From Cordylochernes scorpioides (taxonomy: Eukaryota > Arthropoda > Arachnida > Pseudoscorpiones > Chernetidae), in the NCBI GenBank assembly GCA_030710605.1, contig CP092884.1, positions 16,225,483 through 16,289,482 on the forward strand: a DNA stretch of 64,000 nucleotides, written 5' to 3'. The position numbers and the translations under genes were made by a program. Shown one piece after another: positions 21,301 through 30,884 of this stretch. Position 1 is the first letter of the stretch, and each line of letters begins with the position of its first letter. Under the pieces are notes generated by a model, which saw nothing but the letters and a program-made list of their open reading frames with translations, was not told where the DNA came from and did no database searches.

Positions 21301-21752
21301 CCTTTGAGACGGGGGATTTGGTATTGTTGGCTGTTCCTAAGGGCAAGGGGTCCTCTAAATTCTCCGCAAAATTCTATGGACCTTTCCGTGTGGTAGCTAA
21401 GGTGTCTGAAGTAAATTTCAGAGTGCGCGGAGTCAATTTGCACGATGAACAAGTTGTGCATATTGACAGGATGAAGGCATTCAGGGGCATGCGTCATAGA
21501 AAGCCCACAGCTGCTAAACGCGAGTGCTATCCTCGGAGAAGGATGATTCCTTTGGCTCGGGAAGGTGGGAGTGCCTGTCGTATCTCTCCCCGCCGAGAGA
21601 TGTCCACACCACCGTTAGAGACCAAGACTGTTCCCGACCAGGAGAAAGGAGATTCTCATGACGAACCTACAGTGGTCGATGGGGCGTTCGACAGGGCACA
21701 TTTCAGCCCTTATTTTCTGAGACCAAATCCTCGCCCTGCCGATCCCAGATGA
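18270..21752 (+). CDS. pol: Pol of element B (protease-RT-RNase H-integrase)
   Basis: The frame is open from 18270 (1160 codons), but expression is most likely by -1 frameshift from gag, entering at 18333. Numbering from 18270: protease DTGS at 78-81; reverse transcriptase with FVLDLRQVN, LDLASGYYQL and the catalytic FIDD at 384-387; RNase H FTDAS with D533; integrase zinc region HHCC, then D810, D870 and E906 (D-x59-D-x35-E); KFYGPF (GPY/F) near 1035; and a basic, proline-rich tail. The domain order and the FIDD box are those of Ty3/gypsy. No internal stop and no missing catalytic residue were seen. It ends 310 nt before the 3' LTR. Confidence 0.95.
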   Translation: MFPLWEDGAYCQVLQGERSFKLLNSGKTASACSSWQKSATGIRPIAKIVNVRSNRDPVGTLPIVRVSINGNTWHLLYDTGSQVSIMDSERCNVLNEDWDEAINNLKIVSVTGHVQTLTKVKTCRVNTDKGIELGDISFWLMPLEDKRYDGILGIKEIRRLNISLPPVWEECNVMSAATEDWQLVDIGQVNGKHQQLVRDILQQRSDMFVENVAALKAAKVPPIKIDVDINDVTFRRQYPIPYSLLEPYKVLLDKFLESGIIKRSRSDWNSPVHLVKKPDGSLRFVLDLRQVNDKLRNQDYPMIRIDTAMAAVGGAKYFSTLDLASGYYQLKLDSNVTKCFAFQTPFGKFEMSRLPQGCKISSNVFQREMHRILSGLLGKNCQCFIDDVLIYSESLEQHLADLTEVLDRLRKYGLQVRPSKCQLFQEEVTFLGHRVDKDGIHPKENNIEKIKNMSPPKTVSGVRRFLGAVGFYRKFIAGFSEIAAPLYELTKKGTRYEWNEAAQRAYDKLKTCLSSAPILIYPDYREKFLIFTDASDIGCGGMLSQLKNGTPQPISFYSHKFRGAELNYSTIEKECLAIIMAIEQFDYYIYGQQVEIYCDHKPLQYLKSLENKNRRLMKWALMLQDRELTFFHVKGKENAMADWLSRDTYNTEVAVVDVYGGVTTIPNYEKSMMNCPVWKNIYKGALSTDSEVEEGDGTYFISKSTRYLVKVSPDSRPTRKGRMVKQIVIPPVLRDTILERCHDSPIGGHLSVEKTLYAVLSHYYWKGAMSDVRRYVKTCPVCAENNGRLKKAPNMPIQPANYPFERLCVDFVGPLTLSRNRNRYLLVFIDAFTRYAEVIPVRDCTAETAGLEFVNKIVNRYGTCKEILSDRGAAFESDLFREICKLYSIKKLSTTSYRPTCNSIVERVNGTICSILRHYANSRNWEDNLGAAVAAYNNAVHSALGESPHYMLFGYDAVNHEVSDKDVSEFRKPSLAERLKEMQDARETVRKFLSENYDKRVKKYKTQTVRTFETGDLVLLAVPKGKGSSKFSAKFYGPFRVVAKVSEVNFRVRGVNLHDEQVVHIDRMKAFRGMRHRKPTAAKRECYPRRRMIPLAREGGSACRISPRREMSTPPLETKTVPDQEKGDSHDEPTVVDGAFDRAHFSPYFLRPNPRPADPR
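18327..18391 (+). promoter_or_regulatory. Programmed -1 frameshift signal (slippery site plus predicted pseudoknot)
   Basis: TTTAAAC at 18327-18333 is in the right register (GCT TTA AAC) for tandem -1 slippage. A 6-nt spacer (TACTAA, which includes the gag stop) follows. Then comes a 10-bp stem: ACTCGGGCAA 18340-18349 with TTGCTCGAGT 18362-18371, one G.U pair. CCAGTG in its 12-nt loop (18355-18360) is complementary to CACTGG at 18386-18391, giving an H-type pseudoknot. After slippage the pol frame reads on from CTA at 18333. The pairing was worked out by hand; the function is inferred. Confidence 0.88.
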
Positions 21753-22062
21753 GAGCTTATTAGACCCCCATTAAACTCTGTCTATTAAAGCATATTATAT
21801 ATGTGTGTGCTTGGTAATCACTCATGGTAACTCACGTAGTTTGCGCAGATCTTTGGTTATTTTCTTTTTTGGGAGGAACAAGATGGAAGGCACCTGTATG
21901 GAACGACCTGGATGCATACTTCTCCTCTCTTTAGTTTTTTTTTTATCTTTATAACATGGCTCCCGTGAGCTTTTCCCTCCCGAATAGCGGGAGGTTTTCC
22001 TTACGGGACAATAAGAATGTTTGGTAGATTGGTTAGTTTTTTTTTTTTTGGAAGAGACCTTT

Positions 22063-22520
22063 TGTCAAATTATATTGACAAATATTCGCACTCTTATCTT
22101 ATCCTATTTCTTTAGTGCGAAGAAAGTTGTTTTATCAGATAAGTAAACCGATCTCTCCAGCATTCTAATTGGACGAATGTGGCCATGTTTGTATATAAAG
22201 GGGGTTGAAGGGAATGCGTGGGAGCATTGTGATTTAAAATCTTGTGCAGAGACACTTATAGTGCTCTCTTCGTTTTTTTTTTTTCCGTGCTTGGTGTTCT
22301 CTACGCATCCCCTGAGTGACCCCGGTCCGATCCCTACATAAGCAGAAATAAAAGATAAGTACTTTTATTTTTATTTAACTAATTGTGAATTATTATTTAC
22401 TTTTTTTTTTGTGTGTGTTATACTTTTGCGTGTACGGTTTTATTGTGTTCAAGTTACTCTTACGGTAGGCCCCGTATATTGCAATTTTGTGTGTTAACCC
22501 GTAAATAGTAACTTTTGTCA
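22063..22520 (+). repeat. 3' LTR of element B
   Basis: Copy of 16988-17444 with one extra T in the T-run after CTCTTCG. It is preceded by a purine-rich GGAAGAGA near 22050, a weak polypurine tract. Confidence 0.95.
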
Positions 22521-23025
22521 AAAGGACATCTAATTGCAGAACCAAAGTGTCTTTTAGGGAGAGGTATCTTCTTACCAGAGATTTGTTAAATTGTAAAAAT
22601 GGTAATTTTGGCGATGAAAACTGTCCTTTATAGAGTGAGGTGTTCGCTAAAAGGAGGCTCTACTGTTTTTTAAATAACTAAAATATTATTTACAGTAGAA
22701 CCTCCCTGTAAAGGACACCTAATTGCAGAGCCAAAGTGTCCTTTAGGGAGAGGTGTTCTCTTACCAGAGAGTTGTTAAATAGTAAAAATGGTAATTTTGG
22801 CGATGAAAACTGTCTTTTATAGAGTGAGGTGTCCGCTAAAAGGAGGTTCTACTGTTTTTAAATAATAAAATATTATATACAGTAGAACCACCCTGTAAAG
22901 GACACCTAATTGCAGAGCCAAAGTGTCCTCTTACCGTAGAGTTGCGAAATAGTAAAAATGGTAATTTTGAAAATGAAAACTGTCCTTTATAGAGAGGTGT
23001 CCGCTATAAAGAGGTTACACAGTAG
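22521..23025 (+). repeat. Tandem pogo-like repeats, 187-bp period
   Basis: Three units: the first split by element B (16967-16987 plus 22525-22692), the second from 22693, the third from 22880 and shorter. Each starts CAGTAGAACCTCCCTGTAAA, and the first two end in its approximate complement (AAAAGGAGGTTCTACTG). CAGTA-type termini beside TA are typical of pogo/Tigger MITEs. Non-coding. Confidence 0.82.
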
Positions 23026-24428
23026 ATCGCTATTGTAAATACAAAGTTCTATTTACGGATTTTATTTTTCTATGGAATCGTAATAATTCAGTCCAGCGCA
23101 CAACTTAAAATATAATAATTAAAAATATTAAAGATTCGAACATTTATTTATAGATTTTTTTTTAAATCGATCCAAATTAAAATATGTCAAGAGTCAAAAA
23201 AAAAGAGAAAGTCGTCTGATATCTTTCTCTCCCGCCACCAGAAGAATCTTAATAAAGGAACGTGTCAACGGAAGGTTAGGCCTAGCGAAGCCCAATCAGG
23301 CGAACATTTATGATACCAGACGATAACATTAAACTGTCGGGCGTCTGCCGGCCAATCCTATCTTAATGTGACACACGCCTTTTTTTATTCCACGTCATAC
23401 TTCATTTTTTAGGAATTCATTTTTCCATGTGTTGATAGCTATCTAAGGAGGGTAATTAGAAATGCAATTAAGGTAAGTAGCAAAATTTGTATTTCCTTTT
23501 TACATCTCCATTGTTGTCGTTTGATAGAATTAAATTAATTTTGCATATATAGCAGGTTGGTATATAATTCATAGTATCAATTATATAAATAATCTATTTA
23601 CAATTTATTAGTATATTCAAAATAAAACGAATATATTTTATATATTCCCCTACTAATTATATGCTATACATATATATTTCTTTCAAAAAAGGTTATATTT
23701 TTAAAATATTAAATTTATTTTGGGTTTGAAAAAAAAGACACATTCGTGCTTTATAATGTTTCCATTTCTTATTTTTAGATGGCTCGTTATCACCTTATAT
23801 ATTGAATTCATGTTAAATTATATACATCACGCGAAATTATTTTCAATTATTTTACATATAAACTCAATATATATAATTTTATAATAGAATAAAAATTGTA
23901 ACCATAATTTACAAAGAGTAATGGACTTTCAATACTCTATATAATATCTTCAATAAACAATTTATAAACCTTTAGCATAAAATTCACGAAGAACATATAT
24001 TAACTTAGAGCTTAACCTATTTCTTATAATATTAAAACCACTTTAAACTACAAAAAGCTAAACAAAATCACGATAAATAAAACAATATTGCTTCTAAGCA
24101 TATTTAATAGAGGGTTTTTATTAATGTTCCAAGGTGGGAATTCTTTAATGACGTCAATAATAAACTCTTCGTAAATTCCGCAGTTTTAATGTTAGATGTG
24201 TTGGTCATCCATCTTACTTTAAGTGTTTTTCTAAACAATGTTTTCCCTTCAATACATCACCAGCCATTTACTAAACGTTTTAAAGTACTCACGATAAGTT
24301 CCTTTAAACCCGCTCGTGTTAAATGTACCTCTTTATAATTAAGAAAACCACTTATAAATGATTAAGGACCAATAAACGATTGCAATTATTTTCGCTTAAT
24401 AAATTTCTCTCTCTCTTTTGATATACAG
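23026..24428. other. No gene recognised
   Basis: AT-rich. A moderately GC-richer block (about 23180-23395) has no open frame or motif I can identify. The stretch just before 24429 is pyrimidine-rich (CTCTCTCTCTTTT). Confidence 0.5.
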
Positions 24429-24429
24429 G

Positions 24430-24490
24430 GCTGGGTCTTCGGGCGAGGCCTGGATGACGAGGCCCTGGCCATCCTGGCGTCTGGCAAAGC
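24430..24490 (+). other. Candidate host exon (GC-rich island after a splice-acceptor-like site)
   Basis: CTCTCTCTCTTTTGATATACAG ends at 24429 and resembles a polypyrimidine tract with AG. The following 61 nt are abruptly GC-rich and open in one frame (WVFGRGLDDEALAILASGK), with GC-biased third positions unlike the surroundings. The frame runs on to a stop near 24580. No clear GT donor was found, though GC-GTGT near 24488 is possible. I do not recognise the protein. A transposon fragment is the alternative. Confidence 0.3.
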
Positions 24491-24495
24491 GTGTC

Positions 24496-24735
24496 TCTAT
24501 AAGTATTATCTCAACATTGAACTGAGAGATCCTGTCCTTGTCTGGAGGAGGACTCTCTCAATGTGGAGGAGCCTCCCTTCCTTATAACAGTTTTTCATAT
24601 TTTATCACCAAATTGACTAAGTCTATAAGTATTATCTCAACATTGAACTCAGAGCGGATCAAAATGGTCCTGTCCTTGTCTGGTGGAGACCTCTCTCAAT
24701 ATGGAAGGGGCCTCTCTTCCTGAGAACAGTTTTTC
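24496..24735 (+). repeat. Two tandem copies of a 126-bp unit
   Basis: TCTATAAGTATTATCTCAAC recurs at 24496 and 24622. Each copy continues with a CCTGTCCTTGTCTGG block and CTCTCAATATGGA-like text. Confidence 0.85.
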
Positions 24736-25175
24736 AAATATATTTTCATCATCAAATTGTAAATAATTACATTTATCTTTGTTTATTTCTCTTTTATTTT
24801 TTATAACAATTGACCAAGATTGTCAATAAAATATATTTAACTAGCCGAGTGACCCGGGCAACGCCCCGGGGTTTACCCGAATGGCCCGCAGAGACATTAA
24901 GAGTATAAATATGGCTTTAAAATTGCAATGGGTGTAATCTTATTTCCAAAAGAAGCAGCATTTCAAATATAAGGGTTAGTGAAAATACTTTCTAAGTAAA
25001 TACATTCGGTCTGATCTTATATATTTATATATCAAAATGGGAATGGAATCATATCATCCATAGCAAACCTTATAATCAACAACATATTAGACAACAGAGG
25101 GCAAAAATGTAGAAAATTAATGTATAGAGCAGTGGGGGAAATAGGTAAATAAAGAGAAGCCTGATCATCAAAATA

Positions 25176-25447
25176 CAGTATAACCTCGTTAATTCGACAT
25201 GTTCCGATGTCCCGACCTCCGGCCTATCAAATAACAAACCGTAATTCGACACTATAGATAATACGACACTTCGGATAGTTCGACCATTTTAAAATTCGAA
25301 TTTAGACAGTTGAATGTTTTTTTACATACAACTTTACCGCTAAAAAGGTATTACAGCGGCGGCAAGCAGCGACGATCGGCAGTCGCCGATAGGATCGCGC
25401 CTGAACACTGAGATCCCTTGGGGTGTTGAATTAAAGAGATTCGACTG
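25176..25447. mobile_element. pogo/Tigger-like MITE
   Basis: Starts CAGTATAACCTCGTTAATTC after TA and ends in the complement of CAGTCGAATCTCTTTAATTC. The 24-bp ends match with a few differences. Inside are repeated TTCGAC/TACGAC steps. No transposase. A second, shorter relic of the family lies at about 25680-25800. Confidence 0.75.
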
Positions 25448-26149
25448 TGTGTGTACCTGATGTGATAAATAGTTTATTAGTGAACAAAAATGAGAAACTA
25501 TAGGCATTGGTGCTTATGTCTAAAAAAATATTTAAAATGAAAAAAGAAGAAAAATTTTAACAAATCAGAAAATAAAAATGCAAAGAACACAACTATATTG
25601 CAGATAAGACAACATATAAAAGGAATTAATTAATTTAAAGGACCGTATTAAAAAAATAAATTTCTTATTTTATATCAATACATGATAATTTGACCCTGTT
25701 TTGATGTCCTGGACTATGGCCTATCATATAACAAACTGTAATTCGACACTATCGATAATTCGACCATTGTAAAATTCAAATTTACACAGTTGAATGTTGT
25801 TTAAATACAACTTTACCGAAAAAAGGTATTACAGAGGCGACTGCGGCAACTGAAAATGTACAAAATTTAAGTATAGAGAAATGGGAAAAATTAGTAATTA
25901 AAGAGACGACCAAATTCAAAATAATTGAAAATAAATAGTTTATTAGGGAACAAATAATACCCAAAAAAAAAATCCTTTCAGGTGAGAAACTATAGACATT
26001 GCTCAAAAATTACATAAATGTATTTGAAATTTAAAAAATATAAGAAAATAAATCATAAAAAAGAAGTTGCTAACTATATTGCAGAGGTGATAACTTATAA
26101 AAGGAATTAATCTAAAGGAATAATTTAAAATAAATTTATATTTTTATTC

Positions 26150-26370
26150 ATACATGGGTTCAACTTTATATGTATGCTATTTAAAGTTCTAACACCTGAA
26201 AAAGCCACATAGAGCTGTCCATGCGTAAACATAGGCTCTTGTAGCAAGAACCCAAATATTAATTATAGTCAAAGCAAAAGCCAACTTTAGTGAAAACTGA
26301 TGCATCTTCAGAATGAAGGGAAGGTTGATATCTGAAGGAGCAAAATATATTTTTGGCACCAATACAGTGT
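26150..26370 (-). pseudogene. Second, more decayed helicase fragment
   Basis: Repeats the sequence of 26388-26606 with deletions: SDINLPFILK and KLAFALTI survive, then the frame breaks before the GQLY region. It is a tandem duplication within the Helitron relic. Confidence 0.72.
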
Positions 26371-26387
26371 GTCCATCATTGGTCGAG

Positions 26388-26606
26388 TCATTTGTGCTTC
26401 AACTTTACTTGTATGCTATCCAAAGTTCGCACACGTGAAAAAGCCAAATAGAGCTGTCCCTGCATAAACACAGGCCTTTGTAGCAAGCGACCCACTCTAG
26501 CAAAGGTTTGGCCTTGAGCCTTATTTATAGTCATAGAAAAAGCCAACTTTAGTGGAAACTCTTGCCTCTTCAGAATGAAGGGAATGTTGATATCTGAAGG
26601 AGCCAA
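26388..26606 (-). pseudogene. Helitron Pif1-like helicase C-terminal fragment
   Basis: About 72 residues with LKLAFSMTINKAQGQT, PVFMQGQLYLAFSRV and DSIQV: the last helicase motifs of the Helitron Rep-helicase. TINKAQGQT and GQLYxAxSRV are the conserved marks. The fragment is open, but the rest of the protein is missing. Confidence 0.88.
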
Positions 26607-26849
26607 AGATATTTTGAATATTAACGAACCAGCCTGACAACCTAGAAGTCTGAAAATTTGTCATATTGCATTGTCATCGGGTTTCGAAAAGTGTACCAAA
26701 TTTCAGATTCCTACGTACTCTACAAGTATATTAAAAATTGATTACAAGATATGTGGACAGACAGACAGACGGACGGAGAGGGAAGTTAAATAAAAGCTTT
26801 TAATAAGTAGAGATAATTTGTGTCAAAAGGCGATCCATTAATTAAGAAT

Positions 26850-27038
26850 GTATAAAAGGGCGTACCTGGATCTGTAAAGAAAAAATAAATCAATTTTTTT
26901 CTTAAAAATTTCGAGAGATTGCTCCCTCTTTATCAATTTACTGTGCAATAAATTGATAAAGAGGAAGCAATCTCTCGAAATATTTTAAGAAAAAATTGGG
27001 ATTTTTTTCTTTACAGATCCAGGTACGCCCTTTTATAC
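26850..27038. repeat. Fold-back repeat, Penelope-type ends
   Basis: Arms of about 90 nt (26850-26940 and 26949-27038) around a short spacer, nearly perfect. Each arm contains GATAAAGAGGAAGCAATCTC followed by CGAAA (with small differences). That layout resembles the GATAAAGAGAGG ... CTCGAAA segment of the Penelope pseudo-LTRs at 40.78 and 42.56 kb. Confidence 0.8.
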
Positions 27039-27596
27039 AATCCAAAGTAAAGATAAGTTTATTTTCCTAAGAAAATTGTTTATATTTAGTTTTTTTTTTT
27101 GTTTTTAACTTAATTTGAAATTACTACAGCAAATTGGTGATATTGTCTATTATTGGTGATATGGCCTATTGTTTTGTAATGTTAAATTTTTATTCTTTTA
27201 TATAAAGGAAACCCTAACAGGTTCAACCGGATTGGAAGGAGATTGGTACTAGGCCGGGTTATGTCCAAAATAAACCTGAATAAACTGTAGTGTCGACCCT
27301 TTTACTTCACACTATGAATACACATTGACTTTATATAAAAAAAAAATTAAAACAATTCACATGTTATCCCCAATAGGTTTTTGGAATTTCAATTAGTTTA
27401 ATACATTCAATAAAAAATCTGAATAAAAACTCTCAAAATTAACATTTTTAATAATAATTTTATCATTTATTATCAAATCGTGCATTAGACCGATTATATT
27501 CAATATTTATAATTGCACGTAAAATTATTTATAATAATTTATAATACGTAGAATAGCGTTTGTATATCTGGATTATTAGAGTGAATTATTATATAT
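27039..27596. other. No gene seen
   Basis: AT-rich, with no supportable feature. Confidence 0.5.
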
Positions 27597-28070
27597 TGTA
27601 ACGTGGATGACAAGGCCAAGATACCAGAGTAAAGTTGTGGAAAGAGGGGTGGACTCTAGCGGCTCCCGCTGCCATGTGATAGGCGCTAAAAACAGCATTC
27701 CTGTGTGGGGGAGGACAGAATCTGATTACATCTGCGGTAAGGAGAAGACGTGGCGACTTGCCTCCGGGCGTGTGGATGGTCCTACAAAGCGGTGCCAGGA
27801 GAGCCTGATATCGGAGCGGCCTACAAGGCGGTGTAAGTCCAGGCTGGACTGAATAGTGTGGAGCGGGTAGCTTCACAAGAGTGACATCCGCGGCGCCGAG
27901 GATACTTCTGACGGGGAGGTTTATGGTAAGTCCCACTGTTGTATTCCTTCTGTTAAGTGAGACATAATAAAGCGCTAACTTTAGCTGCAATCCCTTCGAA
28001 CTCACATGTGTATCTTTGTGACATCCTGAGTAGACACAGTACACGAATAGCGTCTGGGTACGACGTAACA
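27597..28070 (+). repeat. Left LTR of the non-autonomous element
   Basis: 474 bp, GC-richer than its flanks, with AATAAAG near 27968 as a possible polyadenylation signal. It is directly followed by TGGTTTCAGAAGTGGGA, a TGG-type primer-binding site candidate (28073-28089). Confidence 0.88.
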
Positions 28071-28145
28071 ATTGGTTTCAGAAGTGGGAATGCAGCTTAG
28101 TTATTTTAATTGAAGATTTTATTTTGCGCTATTTGAAAAAGAAAA

Positions 28146-28832
28146 ATGCAAGAACTAACCGACCTCGAAATTGAAAAATACAAGAAAATTTTCAATCTGA
28201 TAAACCAGAAAGTAGATGATCTCGGAGAAGACGTTAGATCGATTAAAGAAGGGATTACTCCATTGGAATTTCGAATGAGACGACTCGAACATAATCGGAA
28301 TGTCAAACCTTCCGCCACACCCATGTCTTGCGAAGTTAAGGTCAATGTACACCAGCCAGAAAATCCTGATGACTTTTCAAAAACACTCACAGTAACCAAT
28401 AGCCCACGTACTCAAGGTCTGAGGGGAAAAAAGACGAGTCCAGGTAATGAAGATCTCGGCAAGACCATCAAAACAAAGATCATCACGTCGGGAGACGTCG
28501 TAAGTGGACTGCCACAATCTACGCTAGAAGATTCTCCCGTGACCCAGAAGTCCGAAAAGTGTCGACAGCAGGAAATTATCCATACTGGTTTTGTAGCGGA
28601 GGAGGGTGAGCTGATCGCCTCCGACAATGACTGCGGCACGAGTGTTTTGAACCAAATCAAGCGGACGGAAGGAGAATGCCCTCCAGGTGATATACAGTGC
28701 GGAAATTCAACCCCTGGGGTTATTTCTAAAATAATCCAGGAAAACAACAACGATCTTGGTGAACTGCAATGTGACGGCGTGGCTGACTTCTGCGATGGTG
28801 TCGGACTGTCAGAGACTACAGCGGCGATCTAA
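28146..28832 (+). CDS. Gag-like protein of the non-autonomous LTR element (228 aa)
   Basis: Open frame starting ATG CAA GAA, 75 nt after the LTR. Residues 1-50 are charged and heptad-like (LEIEKYKKIFNLINQKVDDL), suggesting a coiled coil. The remainder is acidic and low in recognisable motifs, with no zinc knuckle. The position directly after LTR and primer site, and the coiled-coil start, suggest a truncated gag. No sequence family was recognised. It could be a shortened or frame-altered gag not needed for trans mobilisation. Confidence 0.6.
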   Translation: MQELTDLEIEKYKKIFNLINQKVDDLGEDVRSIKEGITPLEFRMRRLEHNRNVKPSATPMSCEVKVNVHQPENPDDFSKTLTVTNSPRTQGLRGKKTSPGNEDLGKTIKTKIITSGDVVSGLPQSTLEDSPVTQKSEKCRQQEIIHTGFVAEEGELIASDNDCGTSVLNQIKRTEGECPPGDIQCGNSTPGVISKIIQENNNDLGELQCDGVADFCDGVGLSETTAAI

Positions 28833-28879
28833 CTGGACGGGACGGAGCTGGGTGCTCCGTGGAAGTGCAACAAGGCTAG

Positions 28880-29223
28880 ATGGCCGAAGCACCTGAAGTT
28901 GGAGCCGGCGACCCGACTGAACTGGATAGAGCATTGGACGCTCTGTGGAATTCCGCGGACAATGTCTGTGACGCGGAAGTAGCGCGTAATGTGTCAGCGC
29001 CGTCATCTGCAAAACAAGATGAAATTATGTGTCAAAGAATGTGTACCCATCATCCTCGTTCCTTCGCCCGACAAGGTGACAAGGTGCTAATCCTGTCGCT
29101 ACACTTCCGGGAGGCTGACGAGCCTCGTGTGGCCAGAGACGTCAGGGAGATCAAAGGGCCACCGATCAGCGCCACTGGTGAAATCAGTCCTTTTTGGGAC
29201 GAAAAGGATTGGGAAAGGAGCAG
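28880..29223 (+). pseudogene. Possible pol tail remnant
   Basis: A short open frame between the gag-like ORF and the right LTR, reading on into the LTR. No diagnostic residue is present; assignment as the 3' end of pol rests on position only. A purine-rich stretch (GGGAAAGGAG, about 29210-29220) just before the LTR is a fair polypurine tract. Confidence 0.35.
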
Positions 29224-29699
29224 TGTAACGTGGATGACAAGGCCAAGATTACCAGAGTAAAGTTGGGGAAAGAGGGGTGGACTCTAGCGGCCCCCGCTGC
29301 CATGTGGCAGGCGCTAAAAACAGCATTATGTGTGTGGAGGAGGACGGAGTCTGATCACATCTGCGGTAAGGAGAAGACGTGGCGACTTGCCTCCGGGGGT
29401 GTGGATGGTCCTACAAAGCGGTGCAAGGAGAACCTGACTTCGGAGCGGCCTACAAGGCGGTGTAAGTCCAGGCTGGACTTGAATAGTGTGGAGCGGGAAG
29501 CTTCACAAGAGAGACATCCGCGGCGCCGAGGATACTTCTGACGGGGAGGTTGAAGGCAAGCTCAACTCATTGCATTCCTTCTGTTAAGTGAGACATAATA
29601 AAGTGCTAACTTTAGATGCATCCTTTCGAACTCACATGTGTATCTTTGTGGCACCCTGATTATACAAGAAAACGAGCAGCGTCTGGGTACGACGTAAAA
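29224..29699 (+). repeat. Right LTR of the non-autonomous element
   Basis: 476 bp, clearly the same sequence as 27597-28070 with scattered substitutions and small indels, so the insertion is older than elements A and B. Confidence 0.88.
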
Positions 29700-29751
29700 T
29701 TTGGTTTCAGAAGCGGGATGCAGCTTAGTTGATTTTATTTGAAGATTTATA

Positions 29752-30884
29752 TATATAATAAAATCACACACATTGACTACATCTATAAATATCATTATTC
29801 TCCCTGCTAAATTTCTATTTATATTTTCGCAATAGATATGGATTAAGTACTTTGCCAACTAAACACATATTTAACAATATGAGAAATAGTAAAAAAAGTA
29901 ATATTGTACTGGTCTCAGGTGCATAAATTTATAAAAATGCATCTCTTGTTCGAGAAAATAAATGTTGCTGATGGATCTTGCGCCTTTTTCTTAACATATT
30001 TAACAGATTATAAAGATATAAATAGGCCCTTTGTGGATATCATGGTATAAATACCTGATCTGGACTGACAAGGGCTATTAGCCTGAAACCATGGTCTCCA
30101 TGTGGACCCTTCTCAATTTGCCAATGATAGTGTTGTGGCTTTGTCAGCGACACGAAGCCGCTAGTTTGCCGCGAAGGATGACTTCTATTTTCGATGTCTA
30201 TTTTGACTGGAGTGCTGACCTTTATTTTTATAGATCATCATCTTTTCCAGAATTTCTAATTAAATAATAATTATACTACTTCTATGATATAGCTGGTATT
30301 TCATAAACAGAGCATCCATTTTTGCTTTCAATAAAATTTATCTCTACAGAATAACATTTGCTTTTTTTATTGAAAAATTGTCCTAAATAGTTTACGTGCT
30401 ATTTTAATCAAACGAAAGAGAGAGAGAGAGAATTTTTTAAAAATGTTTTCAAAAATTAATTGTATTTAACGATTCATAATATCAAATATTTTATTCATTT
30501 TTTAATTAATTATTAAGACTGTTAAAACAAAAAAAGTATATAAAATTGTAGGGCGCGCGCGTGGTTTTTAATTGGTTATTATTAATCTAACCTAATTTAT
30601 TATTTAATATTTTGCCTTGATATGTTTACCAAAAGATATTTTTTTAGATATTGGTGTGGGCTCGTTCCTCTAATAAAATATTCAACTGAATTCGGAATTA
30701 TTTTGGTGAGGTCAAAATTAATATTTTCTATGCGACACTCTTTAATCACGTTTTAATAAAATATTCTTCTTAACTATATTTTAAAAATTCAAGTAAACCC
30801 AATTTTATAAAAAAATACGCTACATGTATCTACATGTGCCTATACAGTGAGTAATCTTCAAAAACGATTGAGTGAGGGCCTTTG
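29752..30884. other. No gene; fragments of the hammerhead-bearing repeat family
   Basis: About 29885-30010 matches the 349-bp repeat family (AAAATGCATCTCTTGTTC, GTTGCTGATGGATCTTGCGCC). At 30064-30092, CTGACAA, a GGC/GCC hairpin and GAAA look like a decayed hammerhead. The rest (30200-30880) shows nothing. Confidence 0.5.

Larger units (their letters stand above)
16988..22520 (+). mobile_element. Full-length Ty3/gypsy LTR retrotransposon (element B)
   Basis: A 5.53-kb element with LTRs of 457 and 458 bp that differ, by eye, only in one T of a T-run. It has a TGG-starting primer-binding site, an open gag, an overlapping open pol in the -1 frame, and a 4-bp target duplication AAAG (16984-16987 and 22521-22524). 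All key residues look present and there is no env frame. Near-identical LTRs mean a very recent insertion. GC content is visibly higher than in element A and the surroundings, so A and B are distinct lineages. Confidence 0.96.
24841..26830 (-). mobile_element. Degenerate Helitron, reverse orientation
   Basis: The 3' terminus is CTAG at 24841-24844 on the minus strand, next to the GC-rich hairpin (about 24853-24873). Moving right come a pogo-like MITE (25176-25447), copies of the CTCACC..TATAG block, two helicase relics (26150-26606), and then non-coding sequence with a GACAGACAGAC run near 26757. The order helicase, MITE, 3' end is the same as in the plus-strand copy at 12.28-13.82 kb, so both derive from one composite ancestor. 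Confidence 0.75.
27597..29751 (+). mobile_element. Non-autonomous LTR retrotransposon with partial tandem copy
   Basis: LTRs at 27597-28070 and 29224-29699 begin TGTAACGTGG and end GACGTAACA (GACGTAAAA on the right). The interior is only about 1.15 kb, with one gag-like ORF and a pol tail but no protease, RT or integrase. It must be moved in trans. After the right LTR, the primer-site region and the first 50 nt of the interior appear again (29700-29751), so the structure is LTR-int-LTR-int', a truncated tandem. Confidence 0.88.

Noticed and set aside
20151..21497. Several open frames antisense to element B pol
   Set aside because: Shadows of the pol reading frame; no motif or independent signal.
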